A stretch of DNA of 64,000 bases from Branchiostoma floridae (GCF_000003815.2 NC_049983.1:24456068-24520067); one strand, 5' to 3'; counted from the stretch's first letter, positions 24,001-39,000 are shown. The notes: generated by a model from the sequence alone, not told the origin. A program made the numbers and translations.

Positions 24001-27000
24001 CCGAGCCTGACTATCATGCCCGTGTTTCTACTTGGCTGGCGGTGCGTTACACCGCCCACGTTTACAGTATATGCAGCTTCCCTGCCAAGTATTATTGATA
24101 TGCACATTAAAAGCAATCTGTGTTGTACATTTTTCTTGGCCATCTGACAATGTTTGAGGACTTCACGTACAGTGACACTTTTATCTACGATCATAGTGTA
24201 CATATATACATATAAGCTCGCTTTGAACATCGCTTTGAACACATTCTGAGCCTGTCTCAGGCAAGGGTATGCTTGTATGGCTGGTGATTAAATCTGGGAC
24301 ATTGTTTTTGTCTTCAATACACGCGGGACATATGATAATAGTCATTTGATCATTTGTCTCACATAGATTAAACCACTCAGACAAATTGGCATAGTGATTA
24401 GTCCTTAGTCATACAGAACTCTTAATTGTTATGAGCAATTTCATAGATATTTTCGATGCCTTATACATGTAAAATTTGTCATGCATTGTGCCGATTACAA
24501 TTGTTAAGCAACTTTAAGATTGATTATTGGCGCCATCTTTCACGAACAAATTAACAAATCATTTCCCAATACCGTCAATTGATTCCATCCCGTAGAGGAT
24601 TTGCCCATCACAGACCGTTACACTTCTTAAGCATGGCCAGTTCAAACCAACGTAAAGCGTCGATTGAACATTTGCTCGCGGTTTCGTACCTGCCTTCTTC
24701 TGGAGGCTTAGGACTGCAAGCACGGTACGTAAGACGTACACAAGACTGTCAGTTTTTTATCCACGCACACCGCACCATCGTACGTGTGGGGGTTCTTTAA
24801 CGTGCCTGGGGACTGTGCTTCTCCCCAGACACGGGACCGCCATTTAACGTCCTATCCGATGGACGACCCTAGCCGAAGCTAGGTACTCATTTTCACCTGA
24901 GTAAAGTGAGGAAATACGTGTTAAGGGCACACGATCGGTGACACGGCAGCCGGATTCGAACTCGAGACCTCTCTGTTCCGAGGCAAACGCGCTGCCGCTG
25001 CGCCACACGGTCTCACACATCCCACGGTCTCACACGCACGGTCTGCCATCTTCCTATCAGAAGCCTTATCGCCAATATTCAGCGAACTGAGCGAGGATGT
25101 GCGGATCAGTGAGGAATTAGAACAGCCAGGCTGACGGAGGTGATAAAATGTTTGGAGCTGTCCTTAGGCCATTTTGATTTGATCATATGGATGGCATCCG
25201 CGCGTGCATCAATTTTCAACCCTTTCCAAATATTTTAAAAGTTTTTAACAATACTGTGAATCGTAAAATGCAGCTTCAAAACCAGCAGATATATGTCGTC
25301 TATTGCAAAAAAAATATAACAGAAAGTGTACAATAATCTCCTAGAATATTTCAAGGTTGAAGAAGATGCGAAAGAACGATAATCAAGAATCTACTGTTCG
25401 GTTTACTATATTCTGTGTGTTCAGTCATTTGTTTAAACTTTACACTTCACACAGATTTCATAATGAAGGCAACTTTTATTTGTCAAACCTCATTTTTATT
25501 CGCACGCTCGCATCAGTTTTTTCAGGTTCCCAGAGAAATATATATATACATAATTAAATAAACATGGCCTTACTTCTTCCTGTTGTGAACTTAATTAGCA
25601 TTGATGTTGGTTAATGGAGATTAGTTTTCGCTGACTCGCTCATTAAATTACAAGAAGGTCGGTAGATCAGAGTCAATGTGACATGTGTCAATCGAAGTCT
25701 GTTAATTTCAATGTATAACCCTGTAGATCTAAAGACCTATTCATTAAAAGACGGTCACAACGTCTGTTGCTGTCACGTCAGGTCAATGTATTGATTTGAA
25801 TTTGAATTTAAGATTTAGAAATGGGACACAACCCTGAACGCATTTCCATCCGAAATATATGTACGAGGGGCGTTCAATAAGTAATGCCCCTGACTCATTT
25901 CCCATAGCAGGAGATTAATAAAACTTGGCACAGTTATTAGTCTTTCTCTTCATAGGAACCACCCAGAGTTATGCATTTCTCTCATTGTTTGATGTAGCTC
26001 TGGACACCGTTTTTGTAGAACACCCGAGGTTGGTCCTCCAACATATGCCTCATCAATGGCAGAAGAGGGACGACCAGCTCTGGGAGCTGTTTCCACAGAC
26101 TTCCGACCATGCTTGAATTCACGATGCCAGCATTTTAGAAGGTCATATGATGGGGCATCATCACCATAAGTTTCTTTCATTTCATCAAAAGTCTCCTTTG
26201 GTGCGCGTCCTTTCAAATACAAAAAATGGATCACTGCGCGACACTCAACTTGCTCCATTTCACACCTGGTCCATTTCACACCTAACTCAGTTCAAACACC
26301 TTTAAATCAGAAACCACAGTAAGTTCACGTAGATCAGACAACTGGAAGTGGGTCAGGGACATTACTTATTGAATGCCCCTCGTACCTCATAATCCTTCGA
26401 TCCTAGAATTCAATGTCTGAGTATCAATACAGCATGCAGCAACAGGCTCGGAATGTCCAAACCTCGCTAATTGAGGATTGCAAAACGATTTAAGATTACA
26501 TTACATAATGGGTAATATAATGTTAATATAACCGGTCCGCAACAGCTTCCCTCGGTATGGTAGACTGCGTATAGAGGTTGATGCTCCTTTCAGTCGATCA
26601 ATTCAATTGGCTTACCCATGGTTAGCAATGTATGGCTAGCAATGTCAAGCTCTCAGCTCTAAACGAGCTCTTTTATAGGCACCTGTAGTTTTTCAATGGT
26701 TTTTTGTATCATTGCGGCCTTGTGTATAAATCATATCTGATTGTTCATGAGAAGATGGTTCGTTGCAATAGGTTTATTACTCTGAGGGAGAGGACTGGTA
26801 CCATACATAAATCAAGTCAAACCTGCGACTTGCACTGTTTTACCATTGATAATATGATTCTCTATATTCATGCAAAACATTTCCTAGGATGGCTAAAAGG
26901 GTTATCCCATACTGATTGAAATTGTTATCTTCCAATGATTATATTGATCATTATACTGTGATCAAAGCTAACCTTCAAGAATGACGGATTGTCTTCGCTA

Positions 27001-30000
27001 ATGTCCATCCACACGATCAAACCAACGGATGGACAGTTTCAGAACAAGAACCGAGCGTTAAAGAAGCAGTGCCATACCATACATGGTTAGGTTGCTCAAT
27101 AATGCAAATGTCACCAGTACATAGCGTAATACCAACTGTCTGTCTTGTGTAATGTAAGTTGATCTCAATGTTTGAACTCACAGTTTATTTCTGTACATAT
27201 ACGTTTTAATCATATAACACGCAATTTAAGCAATACTTGCTATTTACAGAATTGGCAATAATGCAATTATATATATTTTTGTAAACACAAGCACAATTCA
27301 GACAACCATGACTGACCTTGAGGCTTTAAATCATTGATATTGTATTACAATCGAGTGGGGCTAATTATGAGTTTCGGCATTTTTTCTTATGACAAAGCAG
27401 TCATGCCAATTTCATTCTATATTCATAATCTGCATATGAACTAAGTTTGATACTTGTTTTAGTAATCAGGATGATAAGTTTGTTTCTTCTTCTTTTTTTT
27501 TGGCCATACATTGTACCGTGTGCGATCGTTGCGCAATAAAGTCCTTCTATATTTTAATTGACTACTCAATAAACCGATCTTACTTACTTACTTACAGACT
27601 ACGCTTTGCATGCTGATAGTGTTTGACTCGATCCCATCGCCCCGCCGGTATATTCACGAGGCCGAAAAGGACTCCCTGTTCGGGCGTGTAATGAGGTGAG
27701 CTGATTGTGTGAAGAGATAACTTTGAAACCAGTGAGCCATAATGACCAATAGACGTCAACGTCTGGAGGTGAAACAGAGTGTGTGCTTGTAGTTTGGCAA
27801 TGTTATTGTGCCGCCTGACGCTATCAAAACCCACAATTGCGCAAACAGAAGCCTGATGCCAATACTGGATTAACGGAGCACGCATGGATAAAACGAATGA
27901 GCTGTCAGATAACTGCCATTGAGATTGATTCACATCAGATGATTCCTAGCTTCTGATTTAATGATATTGGAACATCCCTGTTGAAAAAGCAAATTCACAT
28001 ACTTCCGACATGTGAATGTGACATTGGATGAGGGCTTTTCTCCTACAATACGTTTTACCGTTAGCAACATCCGATGAGTATTGAACACATACATGTATCA
28101 AGGTGCCATGGTGAGAGTAGCACATGCTTCAACCATTCGTGATTTAAGGGAAAAAATAAACAGTCTGGATAATCAGAAACTGGTACCAGGCTTTTGTAAG
28201 CATTGCATTGTCATGATGAAACTATGGAGGCCGGCCTCAATAAACATTGACTGATATGCGGCGATGATGATGATGATGATTGTCATGATGGCAATTTTGT
28301 TCATGGTACAGTCAAACCTGCCCAAGCGACCATCTCTTCACAACGACCAACTGGCCAACGCGACCGCGACCGCCAAAAATTGGGACCACACCCCCGCCCA
28401 TAACAACCACGTCATTTTCAAATCTTGAGGTATCATCGATTTTCAATGATAATGAGCACAATTGTGTGGCTAATTCGGCCGGTTTACGTCGGGTTTTGAC
28501 TACTATTACGATGTTATGTTCAAAATAAAGACTCTACGTTGGAACAACCCGCTTACGTTATGTGGTAAGTACGTTTACGTGCATGTCGTCAGTGTGTAAA
28601 TTTGTAGCACCGACCTGTTTCGTACTTCTGCACCTCGTCAGAAACCTCGTGCTCTCCCACCCAGAACTGCGCGAGCTCGATCCGCTCCAGGCCGTGGATT
28701 GACTCGTTCCCGTCCTTCCACTTAAACCGGATGTCTTCGGTCGTGTATCCATCTGCAAACATAAGATATTGTCATAAATATATTAGGAAGGGATCCCAAA
28801 ACTTTTAAAAAGAACCTGTATACAGGATGAAACACGCAGTGGCTCTGGCGTGCCAGCAAACTCCAACACTATGCTCATGGCTGGGCTTCTAGCCATGTAG
28901 AATTCTCTGAGGAAGTTTGTCATTGTTCCATAGAGACTTTTTTGTAGATCCAAATATCGCGGTGGTTACGCTCGAAATTATGTGGCAGACACCTGCTTGT
29001 TTTTTAATATTTGGTCATTAATGATGGCACGGATGAAAGTTCAAGCACAGGCAAACTAAGTTGATGGATGATATCAGTTAATAGTATTCTCGAAGTATGC
29101 CAACACAATTCCTTAATGCTTTAAGTATTATGATGGAAAAATACAATACATGTTTTTGTCTTCTTTATTGCATTTCGTCATGAAGATTAACGGCTTGTGG
29201 AAGTTTTTGGAGTGACATCGTTAGAACGGATTTGACTTTCCTTTTAACTTTGTGTACACTAATTGATTGATGGTTGTTTCTTCGTATCCGAAGATCAATG
29301 GTAGGCAGACAAGATTGCTTAGACGACCAGTCTGCCTGGCCTGCACGTGACTTTTTAAGGTGAAGGAGGGGTGTGCACTCCCTTCTCCACCCTCTCGTCT
29401 ACTGGCGCACTAAGTCCTACAGGGACAGAACTGTTTCCCACGTAAGACGGCCCCAGCAGATGCAGGTTTATTATAGTATAGTACTCTAATAACCTATTAA
29501 TAACCTGCAAGGTATCCAGCTTTGCTGATCTCTAACTTTACAATGTCAAGCAAGCGTAGCAAATGTACGCTTGGTCATAGCGACAGTACCACATGTAAAC
29601 TGCAATCGTCAAGCATTTCTTTACATGATCTATTAACGATATTGGAAACATAGTAGGTGAATTTGCATTTCCAAAACCGCTCAATTTGTGACTCGAAACT
29701 GTCATGACTTTTCACGGGGATCGCCATATCGAATCAACTCATCTGTCGGAAGGGAATTCTTTATTGATCAATGAACCATGTCGCGGTATGATTCATTGTT
29801 ATCTGACAGTTTTACCGTTTAGTTAGAAACCCCATTGGGATGGGCAATGGTCCTGAAGCAGGCCGCCGACTTTTTATTTCCAAAGCAAACCTGCTAACCC
29901 AATATGGCAGCAGCATCCACCCACTCGATTCCGCTCATCGGTGGGATAAAATGAAGAAATTGTTTTTTCCGCTTCGGCCGTCCGTATTTGCGGTACAGAT

Positions 30001-33000
30001 TGAGTACATCTGCATGCACACGTTGGCGCGGCAAATAGCGGGGAATATCAGATGGTCCAATTTGGCAATTGTTCAGCCAACGTGCGCCGCTTACGATTTG
30101 GACAATTTGGCACGGTTTTCATAAGTTCGGGGATTCGCGACGACATCCATTGATATTCTGTATCTGTTTCAAAAATCCTTCCGTATTGGCTATTGGCGAA
30201 GTGTCATCTGTAAGATTAGTGATGGAATGATTCCCTATATAGCGTGCAGCTTAGTCTGCCTTTGGCATGACAATAGCGACCGAAAATAGAAGTTCTCCGG
30301 GTGGGATCGACGCTTTGAAGATTACGTTTGACCGACAACCTCTCGATTTATAGGCACCTGTTGTCACTAATGGCCTTTTCCGACGTGACATTTACCTTCT
30401 CTTTCTCTCCCAAGGTTGAATATCTTTTTCGTAATGGAGTTTCTAGACCTTTATGTTGGATCGCGACATAAAGGCATTTAACTTTGTCGTAAACGGAGTC
30501 AAAGCACGGACCGGAAAATCAAGTTTGCATTGTGCCCCTGCAAAGCGGACGTAAAGAGAAGTGTAAATCATATCTTTAAATGGTACTTGTATTAGACTCG
30601 CGGCATGGTAAATGCTTTACAGTACACGAATCTCACTTTGAAAAGTTCTGAGACAGTACAAATGCCGAGAGGATGCGATACGTTAGACCATGTTGTAACT
30701 AGTCACAGAGGTACAACAATGGTAATGGTTTTATGACTTCTTTGATTCACGAGAACTACTTACACCAATGACTAAGACTGGCATAAACTTTGTTCTATGG
30801 TTCTTCAGTAAAGCTGTGAATTGCACAAGTAGCATTTTGTCTGTCCCTTTTGGGCAAATACGAGCATAAAAAGTCAGACTGACAGCTATCCTGTCAAAAA
30901 ACGCCTCAGGTCGGCGAGGCTTAATGCAGTGTGGTGGCTCTCCATGATCGGTTGGTGCCAGATTGATGGGTATCGTCAGCATTGCTGACAGGCGTTATAC
31001 GTTGTAATGCCAAAGGTGCCATAAGTCCACTTCTCACCCGAGTAGAACGACTGGAATGATTGCATCCTGGGCGAAAATCCTCGCCTTCCCGAATCATTCT
31101 AGCGTGTTGATTACTCATCATCCCACGTGATGAAGATGTCCTCCTCCGGGGCTAATAGACTATCAGTAAAGGCCATGTCCACAAGCCGTCCATTGTCAGC
31201 TATTTTGCCGCAAGGTTAGCTCTGTGGGTAAAGCTGATGTCATAGCTAAATACTCACAGCTCTCGAACTGCAGAGGACATGTCTGCACGTCTAGCGGGTA
31301 CTTCCTGAGGTCCATGGGACAGGCTGCTTTGGCTGTGATCCTGAAGCATCAAGAACGATACATCAACATGGAAAAAAAGGTTACAAAGGGCCATTAAAGG
31401 AGTGTTGAAGTCTGTTATATATATTGTAATGAAGAATATAAGTTAAGTTTATTTATCTATTTGCAAATCCATGCCCGTAGGCTAATTGCATGGGTACAGA
31501 CATTAAAAAGTAACAAGTGTCTATTCTATTCAACTATGTATATGGATGTTTCTTTGGAGGCAGTGGCTGATGAAAAGTACCACGTCTCTAATGATTAGTG
31601 GGTATAAGATAAGCCAGGAAGGTACTATATACTAAAGGTGCCCTCTCATTGCACTTGCGTCAAGCTTGCGTCACTGCGGTGTTCGTTCACTGCCTCACTG
31701 TGTTGGTATTTTCTCTGATATTTTTATAATTTACATATTGTGTAATACGTAAAAGTATGACTTAAAAGACGACAAAATACACAAAGAGTAAGAATATTCG
31801 TTCTTTATGTCTGGAATTCGTTGAGTATGTTTGGAACCCCGCAGTGACACAAGCTTGACGCAAGTGCAGCCAGAGTGCACCTTTAGTGTCGTCAATTGGC
31901 CATGTTTTAGTACAAACTTTATTTAAAGTTACACAAAAGTACACATAGTCATATTTCGCTGTCTTCTATCAAACCACGCTGAAAACTGAGCGTCTGAGAA
32001 TTAATGTAAAATATTGGTGTAAAACAAAACAGTGACATACTTTTGCATCCAAATCCAAAATTAGGCATAACAGGGATTTGCCAGCCGCTGTACATCACAT
32101 TGTACAGTAAGTTTAATCTTCAGGCAGATTTACCTGTGGCATAAGATAGTATCAAAGCTGACTAAGCTAAAGGAGTAAAACTGGTCAAAAGGAATCATTA
32201 GCCACTCCGGTAGCCAAATACACTCCTCTGGAAGCTCCTCTTATGCTACCGTAGATTACAGTAGGTTTGAGATTAGAGAAAGTCTACAAATCAGAAAGAA
32301 AGAGCAGGTGGCTCGACAGGGGAGTCAAACAGACCGTTCACATCATGGCCCGGTGTCTCATGCTGAACCGTGACCAGGGTCATCACATACTCCCCAGATT
32401 TACAACACACTCGTCCAGTCACGTGACCTGAGAGGGAGACCTCCGACCAACAGGTTACGTGACGCTACAGAGCTGAAGAAATATGGTGGATACCAAATGA
32501 AAGCTTTTCAACAGCTAATCTACAAGCAGATGTTACAGCAGCATAGTATTAAAAGCTGGCAGAGGAGCGAAGTCGGCATAGGAGTAAGTTTCGCTACCGG
32601 GGGCCACACTCCTAGCCCGGTTTCACTTCTCTGCCATCTTGCGCTACCAAAGGATATGCTTGGAGATTACTCACCAGCAGCAAACTAGTCGTGAGTAACA
32701 GTTTAATTTCCTGGAGTCATATAAAGTAGACTTCATATAACATGTGGGAATGGCTGCACTGGACACAGTGGGTTATCCAGTGTGAACGTGTAAAAAGGCG
32801 AAGCTCAAACATAAAGGCATGCCTTCCGTTTGTTGGAGTGATATGAGAATGCGGATCTCGAGCTGAAGGTTTATTGGAAAAAAATCTGCAAACGACAGTG
32901 ACAAATTGAGGTGCGGTAAAGTTCACAGGTTACTCTTATGGAGGTATTGAACGCGAAAAGGTCTTGTGAAGCACCTGTTTTATGGATCGGTTTGTGGAGC

Positions 33001-36000
33001 TTTCCGGTCTAATCGGTCAATATCATGTCCCCATTTCCACGCACAGGGGAATCCATAAATGTTATACCGTGTATTCACCGTAAACTGGAAGCAAGTCCAG
33101 AAACTTTACGCGGTATGTGGCATGCAATGCTGCAATGTGGCGTCTCTAGTGGCGTAACCGGTAGAGTGTTGGACTCGGAATCTAGAGATCCCGAGTTCGA
33201 TACCCGCCGTGCCCCCGACGTTGAGCTCTTGGAAAGACACTTTTCACGACCTTGCTCACTTCACCTAGTTGTAAAGTTGGGTACCTGACTTCGGTCGTGG
33301 ATGTAAAAGATAATTAATACCTTCGCCCACTGTCTGCACTACGTACTGAAGTGAGATGAGGACGAACCTTAAACTTGCTTGAATGACAGGAAGTAGAATT
33401 CAGAGTTGGTTTATCTAGTCATTGATAAGATATAACAGTCCCTTAAAATCCCTTAAACAGGTTCGAACGTGCTACTTCACGGAGAAGTGGTTAAAACACT
33501 TTTGGTTCAACCAGGCGAAAGAATAAAACACAAATACAACTAACCTACAACAGCAGTCATTAATACTTATAAAACCGTCGCCATGGCAACATTTTTAATT
33601 GCCACAATTTTTCTAGTTAGCTGCACTTGTATTGAATTGTTCTGGTAGTTCATTCCAGAACCATGTGTTACTGAGCACCAAGAGACCACGTCTAGCGAAA
33701 TAATAGACGTTAAACGAGGACAACAACAACAACAACAACAACAGAACTGAAGAATGGCACTGAAGAAGAGTGATGGATGTCACTCGAAACGTTCGGAAGT
33801 AAAATCGTGGAGATCTTCGGTGGTGGGGTGGTATTTGGTCCTGCGTATTTCACACGAGTCTGGATATTTTTAAACTTTTTTCTCCTAATTTCAAAATAGA
33901 TTGCCTACATTATCTGCCTGCCCTGATTTGTATAGAGCTCTTCCCTCCTGCCTTGTTGCCCTGTATACAATGCTGTTCACGCGAGTCAGTGTGTGCGCTT
34001 ATATAATACACTTTAGGATCGAACTGCCGCAAAAGAACTGTGCAATAATTGGCCTGACATTGGGATCATATCTCGCGGTTTATGTCTCGCATGGGGATAT
34101 GACCGTTCCATTAGCCTTGTAACATTTTACTCATGCGTTACCCTCAAACCGACCGCATTCGATAGTTACTTTTATTACATTTAAGCTTTGCACCTCACTG
34201 GAACCTACCCGGGAAAGGCAGCCAACAACGCTTACATTACACGTTCGGACGTGAAGGCTAAATTTCACTTCGTTAATGGATTTGTACGTAGGACTTAGAC
34301 TATTAGTAAGTAATGACATTATATATCAGATTTCATCATCTTCTAAGATGACAATGTACCCAAATCGACGGAGCAGATTGCTACTTTTCCTGCCACATTA
34401 CCCATACGTGTATATTACATTGCAACATTACCTGGACTGATATGCCATATTGTATCATTGCGTGGTGCATATGTAAAAATAGTTGTACTGAGCGATTTTA
34501 TGATGGATTTTAGGGCCACATTTGATGTAGGTCATGATATTTTATGGTTCTTATGCAACGTAAATGGGAGACCATTACAGATTGTCTAGCTCAAAGCATA
34601 GTATAATTGCGATGACTTAACATTTTTACATGCCGTTATTTATCGTAATAGATGTCGCCGTTTATTACGTTATCACTGTTAATAGATAATTCCATCCACT
34701 ATGACAATTATGTCACATTTAAAATTACAAGCAATTTGATTTTATCGGAAGACGTTTATCACAAATGAATATTGCTGATGCAGCTTGCGCCATATGGTTT
34801 GGTACGTAACTACGTCGATGAAAGGCTTGGTATATTATCTAGTGGCTTACACGTACACGTAGTAACAAGAGTCCATACGCATTCTTCTTACCATAGAAAC
34901 ATACTTTCACTGTCGTGTTCCAAGTCCATTTATATTAGCAAAAAATCCTAAGATTTCTCCATGACGCCAGATCCTATGCACACAAAGTTATATAATGTTG
35001 TCGGAGTTTCCTATCTTTCAGGATTTTAATTGGTGCACAGGTGAAGGCAATTTTCTGAGTTCGCCAGTGAGCCATTAGTTCACTGTTTGGAGTGCAGTTT
35101 CAGTTCTACCTAATCTGAGTTTATTCGTTTCCTTGCTTCTGATGCCTATACCTTGTAGCGTGTCACCACTGATAACAGTGCCAAGCCTAGGAAAGTTTCT
35201 TTTAGATTGTGAAAACTAGTTCCGTTCCATTCGCGAACGTTCCAGAAAAAAAGTATTCAATACCAGATGGGAAATTCCATGTAACATGACGTTTCCTGAT
35301 TCTATAATTTATGGACTTCGTTTGAAGGGGATTTCTTGTCCCCATTCTTAGATTTCATAATGATAAATGTTACCGTCTTTTCCATAACAAGAAACCCTTC
35401 TTTCGAAGGCAGGCAAAGTCCTTAATCTCATAGTATATGAAGACGTTGACTCTCCAATACAAATATTCCATTTGCAAACGACATACGTATATTTCCCCAC
35501 GGTGTTATCGGTCCTTGATTACAAAAGCAATGTCCTCCCTTTATGCAATATTGCAGTTCTTGGTTTGTGCGCTCCGGCTGCAGAACCGAGATAAGATTTG
35601 GGCACCGAAAGACGTCCGTCTCCACGCCCAGCACTAATATCTTCCTACAAATTAAACGAGAAAAGACAAATATGACGTCAACAAGTGGTCGTGTACTCAG
35701 ATGAACTCATCTTAAATTCTAGGACAGCAGGTCTAGATTAAATGCATTTGATGATATCTTGTTTGATCCACATTCATAGACTGAATTTCCAATTGGACTA
35801 GAATAGGATAGATGTATGTGCTCCCTTCTTTCCAGGTCAGTGATTGGAGTGGCTCAAGCACTGCCACCAGTTGAATGTCTGCAGTGCTTTGCTTCCATTG
35901 TATCGCGAGAATTCTCAACAATCCCGTTGCTCTACCTTAACCTTGAATGTGTAATATTCTGCTTAAAACAGTTTCAATGCGAATCGACCAAATGTACGTA

Positions 36001-39000
36001 CACGGACTGATATCAGTATTTTTTTTCATCCGACCAGACCCTTCGTACATACTTGATATGGAATGACAGATAGCACAGAGCTAACTTTGCCTTACCCTTC
36101 TTAAATCAATTGAAGCTTAGATTTGTCTGCATTAAAAAAACGCAAGTAAAGCAATTCAAACATTAGTCCTGCTTTCTTGATGGTCATGCGGAGCTAAAAG
36201 ACATATGAGACTTCTCGTTTTGTATGATTGGTACAGATCGCACGTCTTACGCCCCTTACTCTGGAGAGGGAGCCTACTGGTTTCCCATCCGGTTCCATAT
36301 CACTCTTCTGCACGGCAAACCTTGGTCAATGTCAAGTTATTCCTGTCGTGATGAGGGGAAACTTTTCTGAAACGTTCCAAGAGATGGTGTTCTTTATTTT
36401 CTGTTCATATGATGTTGTTCCTTTGTTATAAAATGCCCTGCCCAAATCATCATATCCGTGCAACCAACATGACCGGATGATGATGATGACGATGAAAAAA
36501 ATACACGTATACGCCAAATCTATACATCAGCCTGATATTCCTTTAAAATGATGTTTTGATTTTGTTCTAATGATTTCGGGATTGGCTGATAAAATAGTAA
36601 AAAAGACATTAGTAGATTCCTGTGCAGTAGAAGAGTTATATCCCGCGTTGACACAATAAGCTCCCCTACTTCCGCATGGCAAACCTTGGTCAATACCAAG
36701 TTATTACAGCTTTTCTTGTATCCAGGCAGTATCTATCGAGCATTTTAAAAACTTTCCAATGGCCAATGTTCGCTCTAAACTGGTCATATGATGTAGCTTG
36801 GTTGGTTATAAAATGCCCTCACCAGATAAAAAAGTCCAACTGTAGATGTATGCATCGGAATGACAGGTCTTTAAAAAGGAAAGGATTTGGTCTTGTGGTT
36901 TGCGATAAAATGATTTACGTAAAATGATTAGCAGGATTATAAAGGAAGAAAAGGCAGATCATGTGCAGTGTAAGAAATATATCCCCGCGGTGCCATATTA
37001 AGCTCTTCTACAGGCCAGTCTTTTCGACCAGCCCAAAGCCGCCGTGATTCTCATCAGCGACTCCCCCGGAAAATTGAATGTCATGCTCGTATCGAAAATC
37101 GAATGTCACCTTGACTTCTCGTTTGTCTTTATCACGAGACTCGCAGAGAGGAGGAAGGGCGGGGATGAAGATGAGACTCTCAGGGTAATGAATAGCAGTG
37201 TCCACCTCCCAGCGCTTTCAGGAACACATCGCTATCCATTACCAGCCTGCGCCTGTCGGCAGGGTCCTGCAAGCCAGGATATATGGGGCTGGCAGAAAAT
37301 GTAACATCCGGCGACGCGGCTGGCAGAAAGGTCGAGACAACATCGCGGACTTGGCCGACACCCAGAAGCCGCTATACGCTATTCGCTATTCTCCCTGAGG
37401 GGAACACTGTGATCTCGGTTCAGCATCAGTCGGCGTGAGCTATGGGAAAATCTGGGGAGCCGATATCTGCGTCCGCGCCTGGGGAAGTTTGATTGTCCGC
37501 TGTCCTCATAGCTATCCATTGTCGTGATCCATAGGTACATTGGAGGGTCCGAGTTTTACAGGGGCAGCGATAAACATACATTGTGCACGGCTCCATTGTT
37601 AGGTTTCCATTGCGTACGTCACTAGGTAGTTATTATTGTCCGTTGACATTCCATGGGTACGGTGTGGAGGGTCCGAGATTTCAAGGGGCAGACACAGATA
37701 TACACTGTGCACGGCTCCATTGTTACGTTTCCGTTGCGTAGGTATTTATTATTGTCCATGGGTACATTGTGGACAGTCCGAGATTTCAAGGGACAGACAC
37801 AGATATAAATTGTGCACGACTCTATGTCAGGTTTCCATTGCGTAGGTAGTTATCATTGTCCGTTGAAGGTCCATGGATACGGTGTGGAGGGTTCGCGATT
37901 TCAAAGGGCAGACACAGATATGAATTGTGCACGGCTCCATTGTTTGGTTTTCGTTTGTTGCGTAGGTCGTTGTGGATTCGCAGGCCGCTTCACATCCTGA
38001 CACATTCAGCTTCGATTGAATGATGCCGAGGCGTGGGTATTGATCAAATGTGCTGGCATGAGAGGTCAAGGACTGTATTACAACGTCTGAGCTATCTAAC
38101 TTTCCGAAAGAAAGCTTATATGTGTTGGTAAACTCCATAGTGAAAAAGATTAAACTTTGTTCAAACACAACAGAAAGACTCACAATAAATTTTCGGTCGA
38201 GTACTCCGACCTTCTCCATATGTATGATTCCCTGTGCAACAAAGTTTAAACTCTGTCTCTTTCACTTAGCCGTCTAACTTGGTTTGGACTTAACATCGAT
38301 GTCTTTGGTATGCTAGTAACGTTGATGTTATTATCGTACTTTAAATTTAGTTTGTCATCAATGCAAAAGTGATAGCCGATGTCGTAAATATGAAATTTAC
38401 ACGATAAAAGTATATCTTTATCAGTTATCTTCATTGGGGGGATTGAAACGGCTGAAATATAAGACTTAGTGCGCCTGGAACATTTACTCAGGCACATCGG
38501 ACTGTGATTGAATTTTTACGTTGTTGTTTCGGATCCTGATAGCTATATTTAACTACAGTGTAATGTGGATGTAGGTGGACCATTTTCAAATTATACCGGG
38601 AAGGGGGGTGGTTGTGGTGAGAATTGCACTATTAGATTCAATGTATTATTAACTTTTCTGATTATGATAATACATCTAAACACTCAAGTATATAAATGGC
38701 AGAAGCCGAGTGTACCTCAGCCCATACAGCAGTCTTCCGTCCGGGAACAGACGCAGAAGTCGGTTGTCCACGGTGACTTTGTGCAGGAACGAGCTCTTCG
38801 CGTTGACTAAGAACGTGTCTGGGACCCAGAGCCTCTCCACCAGCCGCCCGTCCAGACTGAGGCTTCGGTTCGTCTCCGAGAAATGCAGGCGCTCGTCCCT
38901 CCAGTACTCACGCAGGAAGATCGTCAAGGTGTAATCCTACATGGAAAGAAGCAAGAGTTTCACTGAATGAGTGATCTTGTAATAGAATGTAAAACATCTC

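Larger units (their letters stand above)
22676..28614 (-). other. Receptor intron 6
   Basis: 5939-bp intron. It contains SINE copy 2 and the mariner deletion derivative; otherwise AT-rich sequence without recognised features. A (GAT)n run lies at 28262-28282. Confidence 0.9.
31341..38715 (-). other. Receptor intron 4
   Basis: 7375-bp intron. It contains the 31.6-kb TIR element, two hairpin elements (32.1 and 32.5 kb), SINE copy 3, a short (ACA)n, the 36.3-37.0 kb duplication and the 37.5-38.0 kb tandem repeat. No further exon recognised. Confidence 0.9.
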
